44,167 nucleotides of DNA from CAZPHI01 sp964586425 (GTDB taxonomy: Bacteria; Bacillota; Clostridia; Lachnospirales; Lachnospiraceae). The position numbers were made by a program, and so were the translations under genes. How positions within the stretch are numbered: the first letter of the stretch is position 1; every line of letters starts with the position of its first letter. Below are positions 16,357 through 25,217 of this stretch, piece by piece. The DNA lies in assembly GCA_964586425.1 (NCBI GenBank), contig CAZPHI010000014.1, positions 1 to 44,167 of the forward strand. The letters run 5' to 3'. The notes beneath the pieces are model-generated. The model had not been told where the DNA came from. It saw only the letters and a program-made list of their open reading frames with translations, and ran no database searches.

Positions 16357-16379
16357 TAAGTGGTCTTTTATCAATATAT

Positions 16380-18257
16380 TTAATTTGCTTCATGGACGCT
16401 TACACTGGCTGTTTCAGCCTTATTTACGTCTATTACATAGAGCTTTCTTTTTCCATCATCAGATGTCTTTACAGGCGTAAGTGATGATAAATCAATTGTT
16501 TTTTCTATACTGTTCTCAGTATAGTTAACAATAACAGTTTTATTACTTTCTACATATACCTTAATCTGGTTCGTATGAAGAGCATATTCTTCTTTTGAAC
16601 TATTAAGCTTATAGTCGGATATTCTCTGCAATACTACAAATCCATGATCAATTCCTAATGTTCCACATTCTGTTGCGGTTACATCACTGCTTACCGCATA
16701 TACAGCATTTGCCATAGAAGAGGTCTTTCTTAACTCATTCAGTTTTTCATATACAAGTGGAGACTCTACAGCTTCAATCTCTTTCTTGGCATATTTGCAA
16801 TAGAATGTCTTGCTTTCTGCTGCATCAAAGTAATAATCCGATGTGCAAAGAAGCGTATCCTCTCTGTTAATATCATCAAAGATTCCTATCTCTGCGCTGT
16901 TAGCAATATTCTCAACCGCAAATCTATGATTAAGATTATTGTAATATACGGATGTTCTTGATTCCATCTCCTGAAGAAGCATTACCGGAATATTAATCAG
17001 AACAAGTAAACCGATAATCACAGCACTGACCTTCTTTGGTGCATGTTTTACGAGTAGCGCCAATAGACACACAATCAAAAGTACAAGTCCAAAGCTTTGA
17101 ATATATGCTGAGATATGATTAGTACCCCAGTCCAATATCTCCTGGTATTTGAAGGTTATTGAAATTAATGCTGCCGGAAGCACCATCAATGATAGTGCAC
17201 CAAGTATTGTGAATACATAATTCTTTATCTTTTTAACATTCTTGTAGAACATAACTGCTAACGCTGTAACTAAAGCAAGATAGATACATACCATTACTAT
17301 ATCTCGAATTCTGAAGTTAGCAAGCAATTCCGCTTTGGAATACGGCACACCGTATAGCTTTGTTCGTGAGATAAATCTGTTAAGCGGCAGTGTACTTAAG
17401 AGCTGCTTTAGGAATGTCTCTATTACAATTCCCGGCTGAAGGTTGATTGATATTCCATCGTAACCTACATCAGCCATGTTCGCTCTCAATATAAGATTAA
17501 CAACTATTATTGCACCATATGCAATAAAATCAGGTATCAAAACCTTAAGTGTTTCAAGGAATTTGCCTGTATAGCCCCAGACTGCCAATCCTATAAATGC
17601 TACAAGAACGAATGCCACCTCATATGTTCCAAGGCTGCATACAAGGAATACTGCGCTTAATACGTAATATACCCATCTGCTTCTTCCTGTCTTTCCTGCC
17701 GGCAATTCACCTGCTTTGATCATTCTTGTCTTGTCAATGAATCTGAGAGTACATAAAAGTGATAATAAAAGCCAGATGAATGTCATCTGAATCAGCATAT
17801 GGAAGCAATAGATTCCATCATCAAATTCTCCCGTAAGCTGCATACACAGAGGGAACAATATAATTGAAAGAAGTCCTGCTTCTTTTGAATGCATAATCTT
17901 GCTAACACAACGTCCGAATAATAAACTGTTCAGATATGTTACTATTACCAGAAGCAGTTTATATGCAAATCTTCCCGGTACAAAGTAGAACATTATGTAT
18001 ACATAATTGGAAAAAGGGAAGAATCGTCCGGCATCAATCCAGCGTATCCATTGTCTGTAAGTAAGTGACCATACTGAATCATTCTGCATATAAGCAAGAC
18101 CCAATGCATTGGAGTTATACATATCATCTGCCATATAACTACTTTGGCAGACAACATAGTAATATAATATATAAAACAATATTATTCCTGCATGTATAAC
18201 AATGAATTTTGCTTTATTCTTATCATCCTCCAGCCACGATACAACATTATTAATCAT
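16380..18257 (-). CDS. polytopic membrane protein, GT-C glycosyltransferase-like (possible GtrC role)
   Basis: A 625-residue protein with about ten to twelve hydrophobic segments over the first 440 residues and a C-terminal soluble domain of about 180 residues predicted to lie outside. The first outer loop has SYMADDMYN, an acidic Asp-Asp motif as in lipid-phosphate-sugar-dependent GT-C enzymes. The start is the ATG at 18257 with GGAGG 6 bases upstream, 13 bases after the previous stop; a longer frame overlaps that gene without a ribosome site. It is adjacent to the CDP-sugar/GtrA/GtrB operon, so it may transfer the flipped sugar to the exported polymer. No exact family is recognised. Confidence 0.68.
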   Translation of the reverse strand: MINNVVSWLEDDKNKAKFIVIHAGIILFYILYYYVVCQSSYMADDMYNSNALGLAYMQNDSVWSLTYRQWIRWIDAGRFFPFSNYVYIMFYFVPGRFAYKLLLVIVTYLNSLLFGRCVSKIMHSKEAGLLSIILFPLCMQLTGEFDDGIYCFHMLIQMTFIWLLLSLLCTLRFIDKTRMIKAGELPAGKTGRSRWVYYVLSAVFLVCSLGTYEVAFVLVAFIGLAVWGYTGKFLETLKVLIPDFIAYGAIIVVNLILRANMADVGYDGISINLQPGIVIETFLKQLLSTLPLNRFISRTKLYGVPYSKAELLANFRIRDIVMVCIYLALVTALAVMFYKNVKKIKNYVFTILGALSLMVLPAALISITFKYQEILDWGTNHISAYIQSFGLVLLIVCLLALLVKHAPKKVSAVIIGLLVLINIPVMLLQEMESRTSVYYNNLNHRFAVENIANSAEIGIFDDINREDTLLCTSDYYFDAAESKTFYCKYAKKEIEAVESPLVYEKLNELRKTSSMANAVYAVSSDVTATECGTLGIDHGFVVLQRISDYKLNSSKEEYALHTNQIKVYVESNKTVIVNYTENSIEKTIDLSSLTPVKTSDDGKRKLYVIDVNKAETASVSVHEAN

Positions 18258-18270
18258 ATCAATCCTCCGT

Positions 18271-20058
18271 CTAGAACTTAAAGAAGCTAAGGTTACCATT
18301 ATTGCTTTCAATTGGAGTTACTCCAATCTTCTTAGAAAGCGTTGACTCTAAATCTGTAAGTTCGTCTTCTTCATAGGCACGTCTGTCAACATAGATTCCT
18401 GCAAAGCCTGATGCCTTAAGTGCATCAACCATTGTTTCTGTATCCAGCTGTAACATATCATAATTCCATACATCACTCTCACGGCCTTTAATTGAGCCAT
18501 AGCTCCATTTTAATTTTTCTGAATGTATAAATCCTATAAACAGATGATAATCTGCCATATTATTAACTTCTCCACCCTCTGGATACTCATGATATGGAAG
18601 CTGATATATCATGGATGCTTCAGGAACTTCGCTCTCGATTCTCTCAACGAATTCCTTATCACTTGTGAAGTTCGCTTTTGTTATGTCATATTCTGGAACA
18701 TATCCATCTGGAAATGTTTCAAAGACGCAAAGTAATCCAAACAATCCGCCGATTACTACAACTGCATACTTCTTAACCTTCTTAGCTGCATCATCCTTGT
18801 ATCTTTTGTATAGGGCATCAAGAGCTATTGCTGCTGATAATATACATACATAAGAGATAAGGATTGATATTCTGTTATAGCCTCTGATCTTATCTGAGAT
18901 TAATAATGAGAATATTGTTCCGAATCCACTTGTTGTTCCAAGGAGAACAAGCATTATGTTAAGTTCTGATAAGAAACCAAGTCTTTCTTTTACTTTTGAA
19001 TCTTTCTTAATGAATAATACAATCATAAGAACAATGAATCCAACAATGCCTAAAAGACCGATGTATGATGTCATATTCTCATTAAGGAACCATGTATTTT
19101 CATTATAGTTTGTAATCAATTTGTCAAGTAATGAGCTGCCATGATTACTAACTGGTATGAATAACTGAATGATTTTTAATCCATATAATTCGCTCTCTGC
19201 AAATCCACCCCTGACGATTGCTGCAGGGTTAGCACCGTTAGTCCATGAGTATATAAGCCCTGGAAGCATACTAAGCACTACAAACACACATATACTTGCT
19301 GTTGCAAGCATTGCTTTGAATACATATCTGAATTTGCCTGTCTTAGCAAGCTTTGATATAGCTGTTACGACCAGCATAAAGCATGTAAAGAATGGATAAT
19401 AAGCAATTCCGTTATTCGCAATCAAAATCGTGAAGAAGATTGCCAGATAGTTACGTGGATTCTTAAAGAATGTCTTATCGAATGCAAAGACATCATCTCT
19501 TTCATATATCCACACGCATAACAATACTGAAAGCGGAAGGAAGTAACATTCTGTTAACACAATATGTTCGATTCCACGCATGAACATGAATGGAGATACG
19601 CCAAATGTTGCTGATGCCAGCACGCTAATCCAGTTGCTTATCTTTAATTCACGCATCACAAAGTATGATATCAAACCTGTCATAAAGAATATTGACAAGA
19701 ATGTGAGATTCAACGCCGTAAAAGCATTACCACTGAGTATTACGAAGAATTTCATAACAAGTAGCCCTGTATTATGCATTAAATTAGCAGAAAAATCAAA
19801 GAAATCGGCTCCAATTGGTGTTCCCAGCCTGTCTGTTGAAAGAGCCCAGTTCTGTTGCAAAAGCATCTTAGCATTGACGGCCGCTGATATATCATCCCCA
19901 CCATCATACTTAAGTGGGATACTTATATCCATATTCCATAACTTATATCCAGTGAACAGCGCCAGGAATATAAGCCCAATAACTGCTACAACGCTTACAT
20001 ATTCCATCCAACATTTTTTAAAATGTCTTGTAAGAAAATTACTCTTCTTTGCCTCCAT
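18271..20058 (-). CDS. polytopic membrane protein, GT-C/YfhO-like
   Basis: A 595-residue protein with roughly eleven hydrophobic segments between residues 18 and 440 and a C-terminal extracytoplasmic domain of about 140 residues. The first outer loop contains KYDGGDDISAAV, an Asp-Asp pair at the place where GT-C enzymes keep catalytic acidic residues. The general layout resembles YfhO and other GT-C glycosyltransferases that use polyprenyl-phosphate sugars. Its start overlaps the preceding GT4 stop by 20 bases and AGGTAGG lies 5 bases before the ATG. It pairs with the neighbouring GT-C protein; they may serve two different lipid-linked sugars. Confidence 0.68.
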   Translation of the reverse strand: MEAKKSNFLTRHFKKCWMEYVSVVAVIGLIFLALFTGYKLWNMDISIPLKYDGGDDISAAVNAKMLLQQNWALSTDRLGTPIGADFFDFSANLMHNTGLLVMKFFVILSGNAFTALNLTFLSIFFMTGLISYFVMRELKISNWISVLASATFGVSPFMFMRGIEHIVLTECYFLPLSVLLCVWIYERDDVFAFDKTFFKNPRNYLAIFFTILIANNGIAYYPFFTCFMLVVTAISKLAKTGKFRYVFKAMLATASICVFVVLSMLPGLIYSWTNGANPAAIVRGGFAESELYGLKIIQLFIPVSNHGSSLLDKLITNYNENTWFLNENMTSYIGLLGIVGFIVLMIVLFIKKDSKVKERLGFLSELNIMLVLLGTTSGFGTIFSLLISDKIRGYNRISILISYVCILSAAIALDALYKRYKDDAAKKVKKYAVVVIGGLFGLLCVFETFPDGYVPEYDITKANFTSDKEFVERIESEVPEASMIYQLPYHEYPEGGEVNNMADYHLFIGFIHSEKLKWSYGSIKGRESDVWNYDMLQLDTETMVDALKASGFAGIYVDRRAYEEDELTDLESTLSKKIGVTPIESNNGNLSFFKF

Positions 20059-21229
20059 TATTACCTACCTTTCCAATAATACGGTCGAACTTATTCATAA
20101 TGTCATCCCACTGGAAATAATCTTCAACGTATTTTCTCGCATTAGCACACATTGTTTTGTATTCCTCTTCATGATTAAAGAGGTAATTGAGGCAGCCCTC
20201 AAATTCAAAATAGTTCTTATAATACAATCCACCATTACTCTTTGTACAGTGCCCCTTAAGCACATCGCAGATTCCATTAACAACAACTGGTATCGAAAGC
20301 GTCATCGCCTCTAATACAGAGATTGACAAACTCTCGAACTTCGATGGAAGAATAAGTGCCTTAGCACCCTTAATTCCATTGAATTTGTCTTCATCACTTA
20401 CGAAACCAAGGCTTATAATGTCTTTGTGCTGAGGAATCTCAACAACTGCCTTGCCCATAAGAACAAGCTTTAAGTCACTCTTAACTCTTTTTTTATATTC
20501 CATAAAGTACTGGAAAAGTCTAGGACAATCCTTTCCTTCATCAATTCTGCCAACATAGATAATATAATTATCAAGCTTATATTTTTTCTTAAATGCTTCA
20601 GCGTCCACTACTTTAGGAACTTCCACGCCAACACCCATTACTTCGTAAGGTATGTCTTCGTTATGGAATACGCTGTGAACAAGATTCTTCTCTTCATCTG
20701 TAAGGAATACATATGCACTTGGTGCATTGAATACATCCTGGTACATCTTGAAGTGAATGAATGGTTCCTGATGTGCAGTTGGAATGAATATTGCTTTGTC
20801 TTTAACTCTCACAATACTCTTAACTGCTGGATAATAAAGGTATGTTACAATAATAATCGCATCATATTCATCCTGATGTTCATCTACATAATCTACAAGA
20901 TTAGGGCAATATGGACCCATCTCTTCAATCCACTGATTTGCTCTTTCATCAGATACATTAGGGTTCTGCTGCATCTCTGCATCAAGAGCTGAGAACTTTC
21001 TTGGAGTACGCTCATGTAAAGTCTTGAATCTTCTTACTGTAACTCCGTTGATTGTCTCAACGCCTTCTTTATAATGGTTAGCCCACTTAACGTATTCTAT
21101 AGCACAGCTTGTAAGTACTTCTACTTCGTATTTTTCTTTTAATCGCTCTGCAATCTGTCTTGAATATAATTCTGATCCACCATTGACCTCAAGACCATAT
21201 CTCTGATTAATGATTGCTATCTTCTTCAA
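20039..21229 (-). CDS. GT4 family glycosyltransferase (paralogue of the next upstream gene)
   Basis: A 396-residue GT-B enzyme. The N-terminus KKIAIINQRYGLEVNGGSEL carries the glycine loop, and the C-terminal domain has YVGRIDEGKDCPRLFQYF and the E-x7-E motif ESLSISVLE. The likely start is TTG at 21229, with AGGTGG 5 bases upstream, overlapping the previous gene by 23 bases; the ATG at 21262 lies deeper inside that gene and lacks a ribosome site. It shares GGLYY-x2-NYFEFEGCLNYL with its upstream neighbour, so the two are tandem duplicates. The sugar donor is not readable; GDP-mannose or GDP-rhamnose is plausible from context. Confidence 0.85.
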   Translation of the reverse strand: MKKIAIINQRYGLEVNGGSELYSRQIAERLKEKYEVEVLTSCAIEYVKWANHYKEGVETINGVTVRRFKTLHERTPRKFSALDAEMQQNPNVSDERANQWIEEMGPYCPNLVDYVDEHQDEYDAIIIVTYLYYPAVKSIVRVKDKAIFIPTAHQEPFIHFKMYQDVFNAPSAYVFLTDEEKNLVHSVFHNEDIPYEVMGVGVEVPKVVDAEAFKKKYKLDNYIIYVGRIDEGKDCPRLFQYFMEYKKRVKSDLKLVLMGKAVVEIPQHKDIISLGFVSDEDKFNGIKGAKALILPSKFESLSISVLEAMTLSIPVVVNGICDVLKGHCTKSNGGLYYKNYFEFEGCLNYLFNHEEEYKTMCANARKYVEDYFQWDDIMNKFDRIIGKVGNNGGKEE

Positions 21230-22439
21230 CTTGTCCACCTGTCTTTCCGTTTTCCTCTGCATTAAAGAACTTAAGGAATCTATCTACGATAACATCCCAT
21301 TTGAAATTACTTAATACAAATTCTCTACCGTTTAATCCCATCTGTTTTGCTATCTCTGGATTATCCATGATGTAATTCAAACAGCCTTCAAATTCAAAAT
21401 AATTATCAAAATACAATCCACCTCGCGATTCTTTCGCAAAGTTGCTTGTAACATTACATTTTTCATTAACTAATACAGGACGCTCACAAAGCCAGCTTTC
21501 CATAATTACAATTGAAAAGCTTTCATTCTTTGATGGCTGACAGAGAAGTTCGGCTCCTGCACATGCATCGTATTTGTCCTGGATATCAACAAATCCCAAA
21601 TCGATTACATCATCCTTGATATCATCTGGAACTTCCACCGTTCCACCACCGATTAATATAAGTTTCAAATCTCCATGTGTAGAAGCATTTCTCAATTTGA
21701 ACTCTCTAAAGTAGGTAATCAGTGTGTTTATATTCTTTGCGCTGTCTTTTCTTCCTGCATATATAATATATGGACTGTCCATATTATATTTTTGGCGAAA
21801 TCTTTCAGCATTATATTCAAATTCAGTTTCTACGCCTTCGCCAAGATTCTTCTGATTGACATTAGACAAATCATACAATCTGTTAGCAAGCTCCATCTCT
21901 GGTTTTGCATGGAATACAATTCCATTAATCTTTGGATATAATTCTTTAAAACGTCTAAAATATGCGTAGTTCTCATCATGCAGACATGGTATAAGTACTG
22001 CCTTTGACAAACACGCCTGCATTCCATGATAAGTTGTACCAAACATATATGGAATGAATACAAATCTATGATATTCGTCCTGATGTTCACTAATATACTT
22101 GTACATGTCAGGACTGTTTACCATCTCAGTTAAGAATGTATCTTCCTCTTCAATAGAGATTGGTATGTTATTCATAATTTTATAATTAACTTTATGGAAT
22201 GCATCCATATTACCTTTTCTAACTTTGAATCTTCTAATTGGGATATCGTCTACAACCTCAACACCCTCTTTGAAGTAATTCTCTGTCCAGTCAGAATTGA
22301 AATCCTTGACGCATGTTGTTATAATCTCTACCTCTACGCCGCTTTGATGCAGATGTTTTACGGTTCCCCTAAGCTCCATCTCAGCTCCGCCCGGTATGTC
22401 TTTATGATACCATGGTATAACAAAACCAATCTTCTTCAT
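21207..22439 (-). CDS. GT4 family glycosyltransferase
   Basis: A 410-residue GT-B enzyme starting MKKIGFVIPWYHKDIPGGAE, with the acceptor-site glycine loop. The C-terminal domain has YAGRKDSAKNINTLI, the E-x7-E motif ESFSIVIME and GGLYFDNYFEFEGCLNYI. The ATG at 22439 follows AGGAG by about 11 bases; the longer frame runs back into the previous gene. It is homologous to the next gene over its whole length, including both conserved loops. It probably adds one sugar of the repeat unit on the cytoplasmic side. Confidence 0.87.
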   Translation of the reverse strand: MKKIGFVIPWYHKDIPGGAEMELRGTVKHLHQSGVEVEIITTCVKDFNSDWTENYFKEGVEVVDDIPIRRFKVRKGNMDAFHKVNYKIMNNIPISIEEEDTFLTEMVNSPDMYKYISEHQDEYHRFVFIPYMFGTTYHGMQACLSKAVLIPCLHDENYAYFRRFKELYPKINGIVFHAKPEMELANRLYDLSNVNQKNLGEGVETEFEYNAERFRQKYNMDSPYIIYAGRKDSAKNINTLITYFREFKLRNASTHGDLKLILIGGGTVEVPDDIKDDVIDLGFVDIQDKYDACAGAELLCQPSKNESFSIVIMESWLCERPVLVNEKCNVTSNFAKESRGGLYFDNYFEFEGCLNYIMDNPEIAKQMGLNGREFVLSNFKWDVIVDRFLKFFNAEENGKTGGQVEEDSNH

Positions 22440-22467
22440 AATAATCAAATCTCCTAATCCGTGGCAA

Positions 22468-23535
22468 TCAACCAACAAATTCCTCAATATACTTCTTGAA
22501 TAATGTCGCAATTGACTCATATTCAAAGTCTTTTAGGCGAATTCTCTCTTTACTGATAAGCTGCTTAGTAAGGGCTTTATCAGATATAATTCTATCCATG
22601 CATCCGGCAACAAAAACCGGGTCCTTATCATCCACTACAAATCCACTTCCATCAAGTGTTCCTGGAATTGCAGATGAATTATATGCAAGAATTGGCACTT
22701 CGAATATCATCGATTCTACTAAAGGCACGCAGAAGCCCTCATGTTCACTCATGCAGAGGAACAGGTCAGCTATCCTGTAGTATGCAAGTATCTCATCGAA
22801 TTTGATATGTCCTGTAAAGATAACATCTTCTACGCCAATCTGTTTTACATATTTTCTTAATCTATTATAATATACATCTGTTTCTTTATATGAACCAACA
22901 AGAATCAGTCTTGACTTAGGATTGTAGTTCTTTTTGTAATAGTAAAATGCTGCTATTACGTCTTCCTGCTTCTTATTAGGCGCAATTCTTCCTGTGAAGA
23001 TAATATTGGTATATCCATCTTTGTAGGTTTTAATAACATTCTTGTTAGGTTTCTTCTGATAATCTGCCATCGGAATGACAATTGGAAGTACATCAATTGG
23101 ACAATGATACCCCATAGCTAACAAGTCCTGCTTATTATATTCCGACACAGCAAGGCAGTAATCGACCTTATCCGCAAGATAACGAGCACCCTCTAATCCC
23201 CATTTGTTGATGCCTTCTATGAATTCATCATTAGCTGAGAAGAATTCAGGTGGTGTTATATTATGATAGATAATTATCTTTCTGCACTTATATTCAGCGA
23301 CATCAAAGTTAAGCTGACTTCCTGTCGACAGATGATATATTATTACATCATCCTCTGCAAGCTCTGGCAATTTATCAATTGTAAGAGCAGTTTTACTGTC
23401 ATATGGTGGAACAACGCTTTCTGCAAAAATCTTTGTGCGGTATCCCATCTCCTGTAATACCTTCTTCAAAGCTACTGTGTCATTACCAACGGCATCACCA
23501 TAAGCGATTGTTGGTATAATCTGATATATCTGCAT
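22468..23535 (-). CDS. GT4 family glycosyltransferase
   Basis: A 355-residue GT-B enzyme. The N-terminal domain has IPTIAYGDAVGNDTVALK and IIIYHNITPPEFF; the C-terminal domain has FTGRIAPNKKQEDVIAAF and the E-x7-E motif EGFCVPLVE. The wording IYHNITP and GRIAPNKK is common in mannosyl- and rhamnosyltransferases next to Wzm/Wzt exporters. GAGG lies 6 bases before the ATG. It is 19 bases downstream of the 140-residue methyltransferase partner, in the same operon. Confidence 0.88.
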   Translation of the reverse strand: MQIYQIIPTIAYGDAVGNDTVALKKVLQEMGYRTKIFAESVVPPYDSKTALTIDKLPELAEDDVIIYHLSTGSQLNFDVAEYKCRKIIIYHNITPPEFFSANDEFIEGINKWGLEGARYLADKVDYCLAVSEYNKQDLLAMGYHCPIDVLPIVIPMADYQKKPNKNVIKTYKDGYTNIIFTGRIAPNKKQEDVIAAFYYYKKNYNPKSRLILVGSYKETDVYYNRLRKYVKQIGVEDVIFTGHIKFDEILAYYRIADLFLCMSEHEGFCVPLVESMIFEVPILAYNSSAIPGTLDGSGFVVDDKDPVFVAGCMDRIISDKALTKQLISKERIRLKDFEYESIATLFKKYIEEFVG

Positions 23536-23554
23536 AATGCACCTCTGTTAAATA

Positions 23555-23977
23555 TTACTTTTCAAGCTTTTTTGTTAGTTCTTCAACCTGTTTCTTTAAC
23601 TCTGCATTTTCCTTTGTTGTCTCTTCAATATAGCAGTTCATCTGGTTCATCATACGAACAACTGCTGCATTAAATCCATCCTGTTCCATTACTATTGGCT
23701 CAACGAACCAATATACAAGTTTTCTCATTACCTTCTTAAAGAATACTGCGATCCTGCCGCCTGGGACTGGTCTGTATGCCTGAATATTCCAGCCATGGTT
23801 GATTGTATATACTTCTTCGTTAAACGCAACCTTATCGAATTTAACAGCATTTATCGTACTTGTATCAATTACGATATCATTAAAGCTTAAAAGGTCATTA
23901 GTATAACCTTTGTCTCTGATATCCTGTCTGATTTCCTGCATTATGGATTCAATATTAATTTCATTGTCATTAGCCAT
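23555..23977 (-). CDS. small coiled-coil protein linked to the glycan methyltransferase
   Basis: A 140-residue protein. Residues 1-60 are acidic, with NIESIMQEIRQDIRDKG. The middle has PVPGGRIAVFFKKVMRKLVY, then an amphipathic stretch WFVEPIVMEQDGFNAAVVR. The last 35 residues form a heptad-like coiled coil rich in Glu and Lys. The RKLVY...P...Q segment resembles the N-terminus of the neighbouring methyltransferase, so they may bind the same partner or the membrane in the same way. I know proteins of this type only from glycan gene clusters; no activity is assigned. It lies 28 bases after the methyltransferase with GGAGG before the ATG. Confidence 0.7.
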   Translation of the reverse strand: MANDNEINIESIMQEIRQDIRDKGYTNDLLSFNDIVIDTSTINAVKFDKVAFNEEVYTINHGWNIQAYRPVPGGRIAVFFKKVMRKLVYWFVEPIVMEQDGFNAAVVRMMNQMNCYIEETTKENAELKKQVEELTKKLEK

Positions 23978-24005
23978 TGTGTGATTCCTCCACTGTTAAA
24001 TAATA

Positions 24006-25184
24006 TTATTTTCTAGCAATTATTGCATAATCCTGACTTCCAAACAATGTGCGTGATACCTCAGCCATTGCTCTGTTGAATTCCTCTGCATCTTCAATAC
24101 CTTCTCCCTTAATAGCTGGGATTTCCATTGGAAGCTTGCTTGACTCTGTATAAAGAATCTGAACATCCTTAAATCCAGCCTTTTCAGCACAATACTGAAG
24201 TGTCAACGGATGAACTGGTTTGACATGCGATGGGTCCATATAGAATGCATGTGTGTATATAGCCAGTGATGTTGGATTAGGTGTCTCAAGAATCATATAG
24301 CTTCCCTCTGTAAGCTTGTCATATGCAAGACGGCATAATCTATTAATCTGCTCTATTGTAAGATGTTCTACAAGTTGTCCTGCAAATATACCATCAAATC
24401 CACCTTCTGATTCATCTAAGTATGCCAATGCATCGCCTTCTAATACGTTAAGGCCTTTAACTTTGCAGCATTCCACAGACTTACCATACATATCAATACC
24501 TAATGCATTGATATTGTCTGCTTTTAATAATTCAAGGAATTCTCCTCTACCACAACCAATATCAAGAACATTCTTCTTGCCTTCATAATATGGGAGATAT
24601 TGTTTCTGAACTTCGCGAATATGTTCATCACTTCCACGAAAACGGTTTTCAAAGTCAAAGTAATCAATTCCGTCATATGAATTAGTATCATCCTCAAAGA
24701 TATTATCAACGTTAACACTATTGCCATTACCTGCTGCCACAGAAGCACCTGCATCTGTTTCTGGCTGTGCTGATACAGCAACACCATTCTCCATCATTGT
24801 CTGAACAGCCTTCGTGAGCTTGTCTAACTTCTTTTCATTTCTCTTAGACTGTTCACCGATGTCCATGCCATAATCAGCCATTCCATCCTGCTTAACTTTG
24901 ATATACTCGATGCCTTCTTCATGTCTCTTGATAATGTCATTATTATTACGGATATTCATTTCAAGATTAGTGATTCTTTCACCATTGCTGCCAATTCTAT
25001 TATCAGCACTCGACATATAGTTGTGAAGCTTCTCTTCGACTTCTTTACCGGATGCACACGACTCAATCTCCTCTTGCATCTTGCATATAAGTGGAAGGCT
25101 TGCTTTGTATACAAGCTTTCTGATTATTCTTTTGATTCCCTTGTCCTGAGCTAATAATTCTTCAACCGTTTTATTTACGTCCAT
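24006..25184 (-). CDS. SAM-dependent methyltransferase with N-terminal coiled coil (WbdD-like chain-terminator candidate)
   Basis: A 392-residue protein. Residues 1-130 are helical, with RIIRKLVYKASLPLICKMQ and a coiled coil with heptad spacing. A low-complexity Gly/Ala/Asn linker follows at about 135-165. The class I methyltransferase domain starts near residue 190, with the SAM site VLDIGCGRGEFLELL, followed by GLNVLEGDAL and GIFAGQLVEHL. Next to a Wzt that has a carbohydrate-binding tail, methyltransferases of this kind cap the non-reducing end and set chain length, as WbdD does in Escherichia coli O8/O9a; that role is inferred here. There is no kinase domain as in WbdD. GGAGG is 6 bases before the ATG. 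Confidence 0.85.
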   Translation of the reverse strand: MDVNKTVEELLAQDKGIKRIIRKLVYKASLPLICKMQEEIESCASGKEVEEKLHNYMSSADNRIGSNGERITNLEMNIRNNNDIIKRHEEGIEYIKVKQDGMADYGMDIGEQSKRNEKKLDKLTKAVQTMMENGVAVSAQPETDAGASVAAGNGNSVNVDNIFEDDTNSYDGIDYFDFENRFRGSDEHIREVQKQYLPYYEGKKNVLDIGCGRGEFLELLKADNINALGIDMYGKSVECCKVKGLNVLEGDALAYLDESEGGFDGIFAGQLVEHLTIEQINRLCRLAYDKLTEGSYMILETPNPTSLAIYTHAFYMDPSHVKPVHPLTLQYCAEKAGFKDVQILYTESSKLPMEIPAIKGEGIEDAEEFNRAMAEVSRTLFGSQDYAIIARK

Positions 25185-25217
25185 CCCAATCCTCCATATG
25201 TGATTTTACCATAACTA

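Noticed and set aside
20663..20992. Plus-strand open frame of about 109 codons
   Set aside because: It lies fully inside a well-supported GT4 gene on the other strand, has no ribosome site or promoter and a low-complexity translation. The same holds for every other plus-strand frame.
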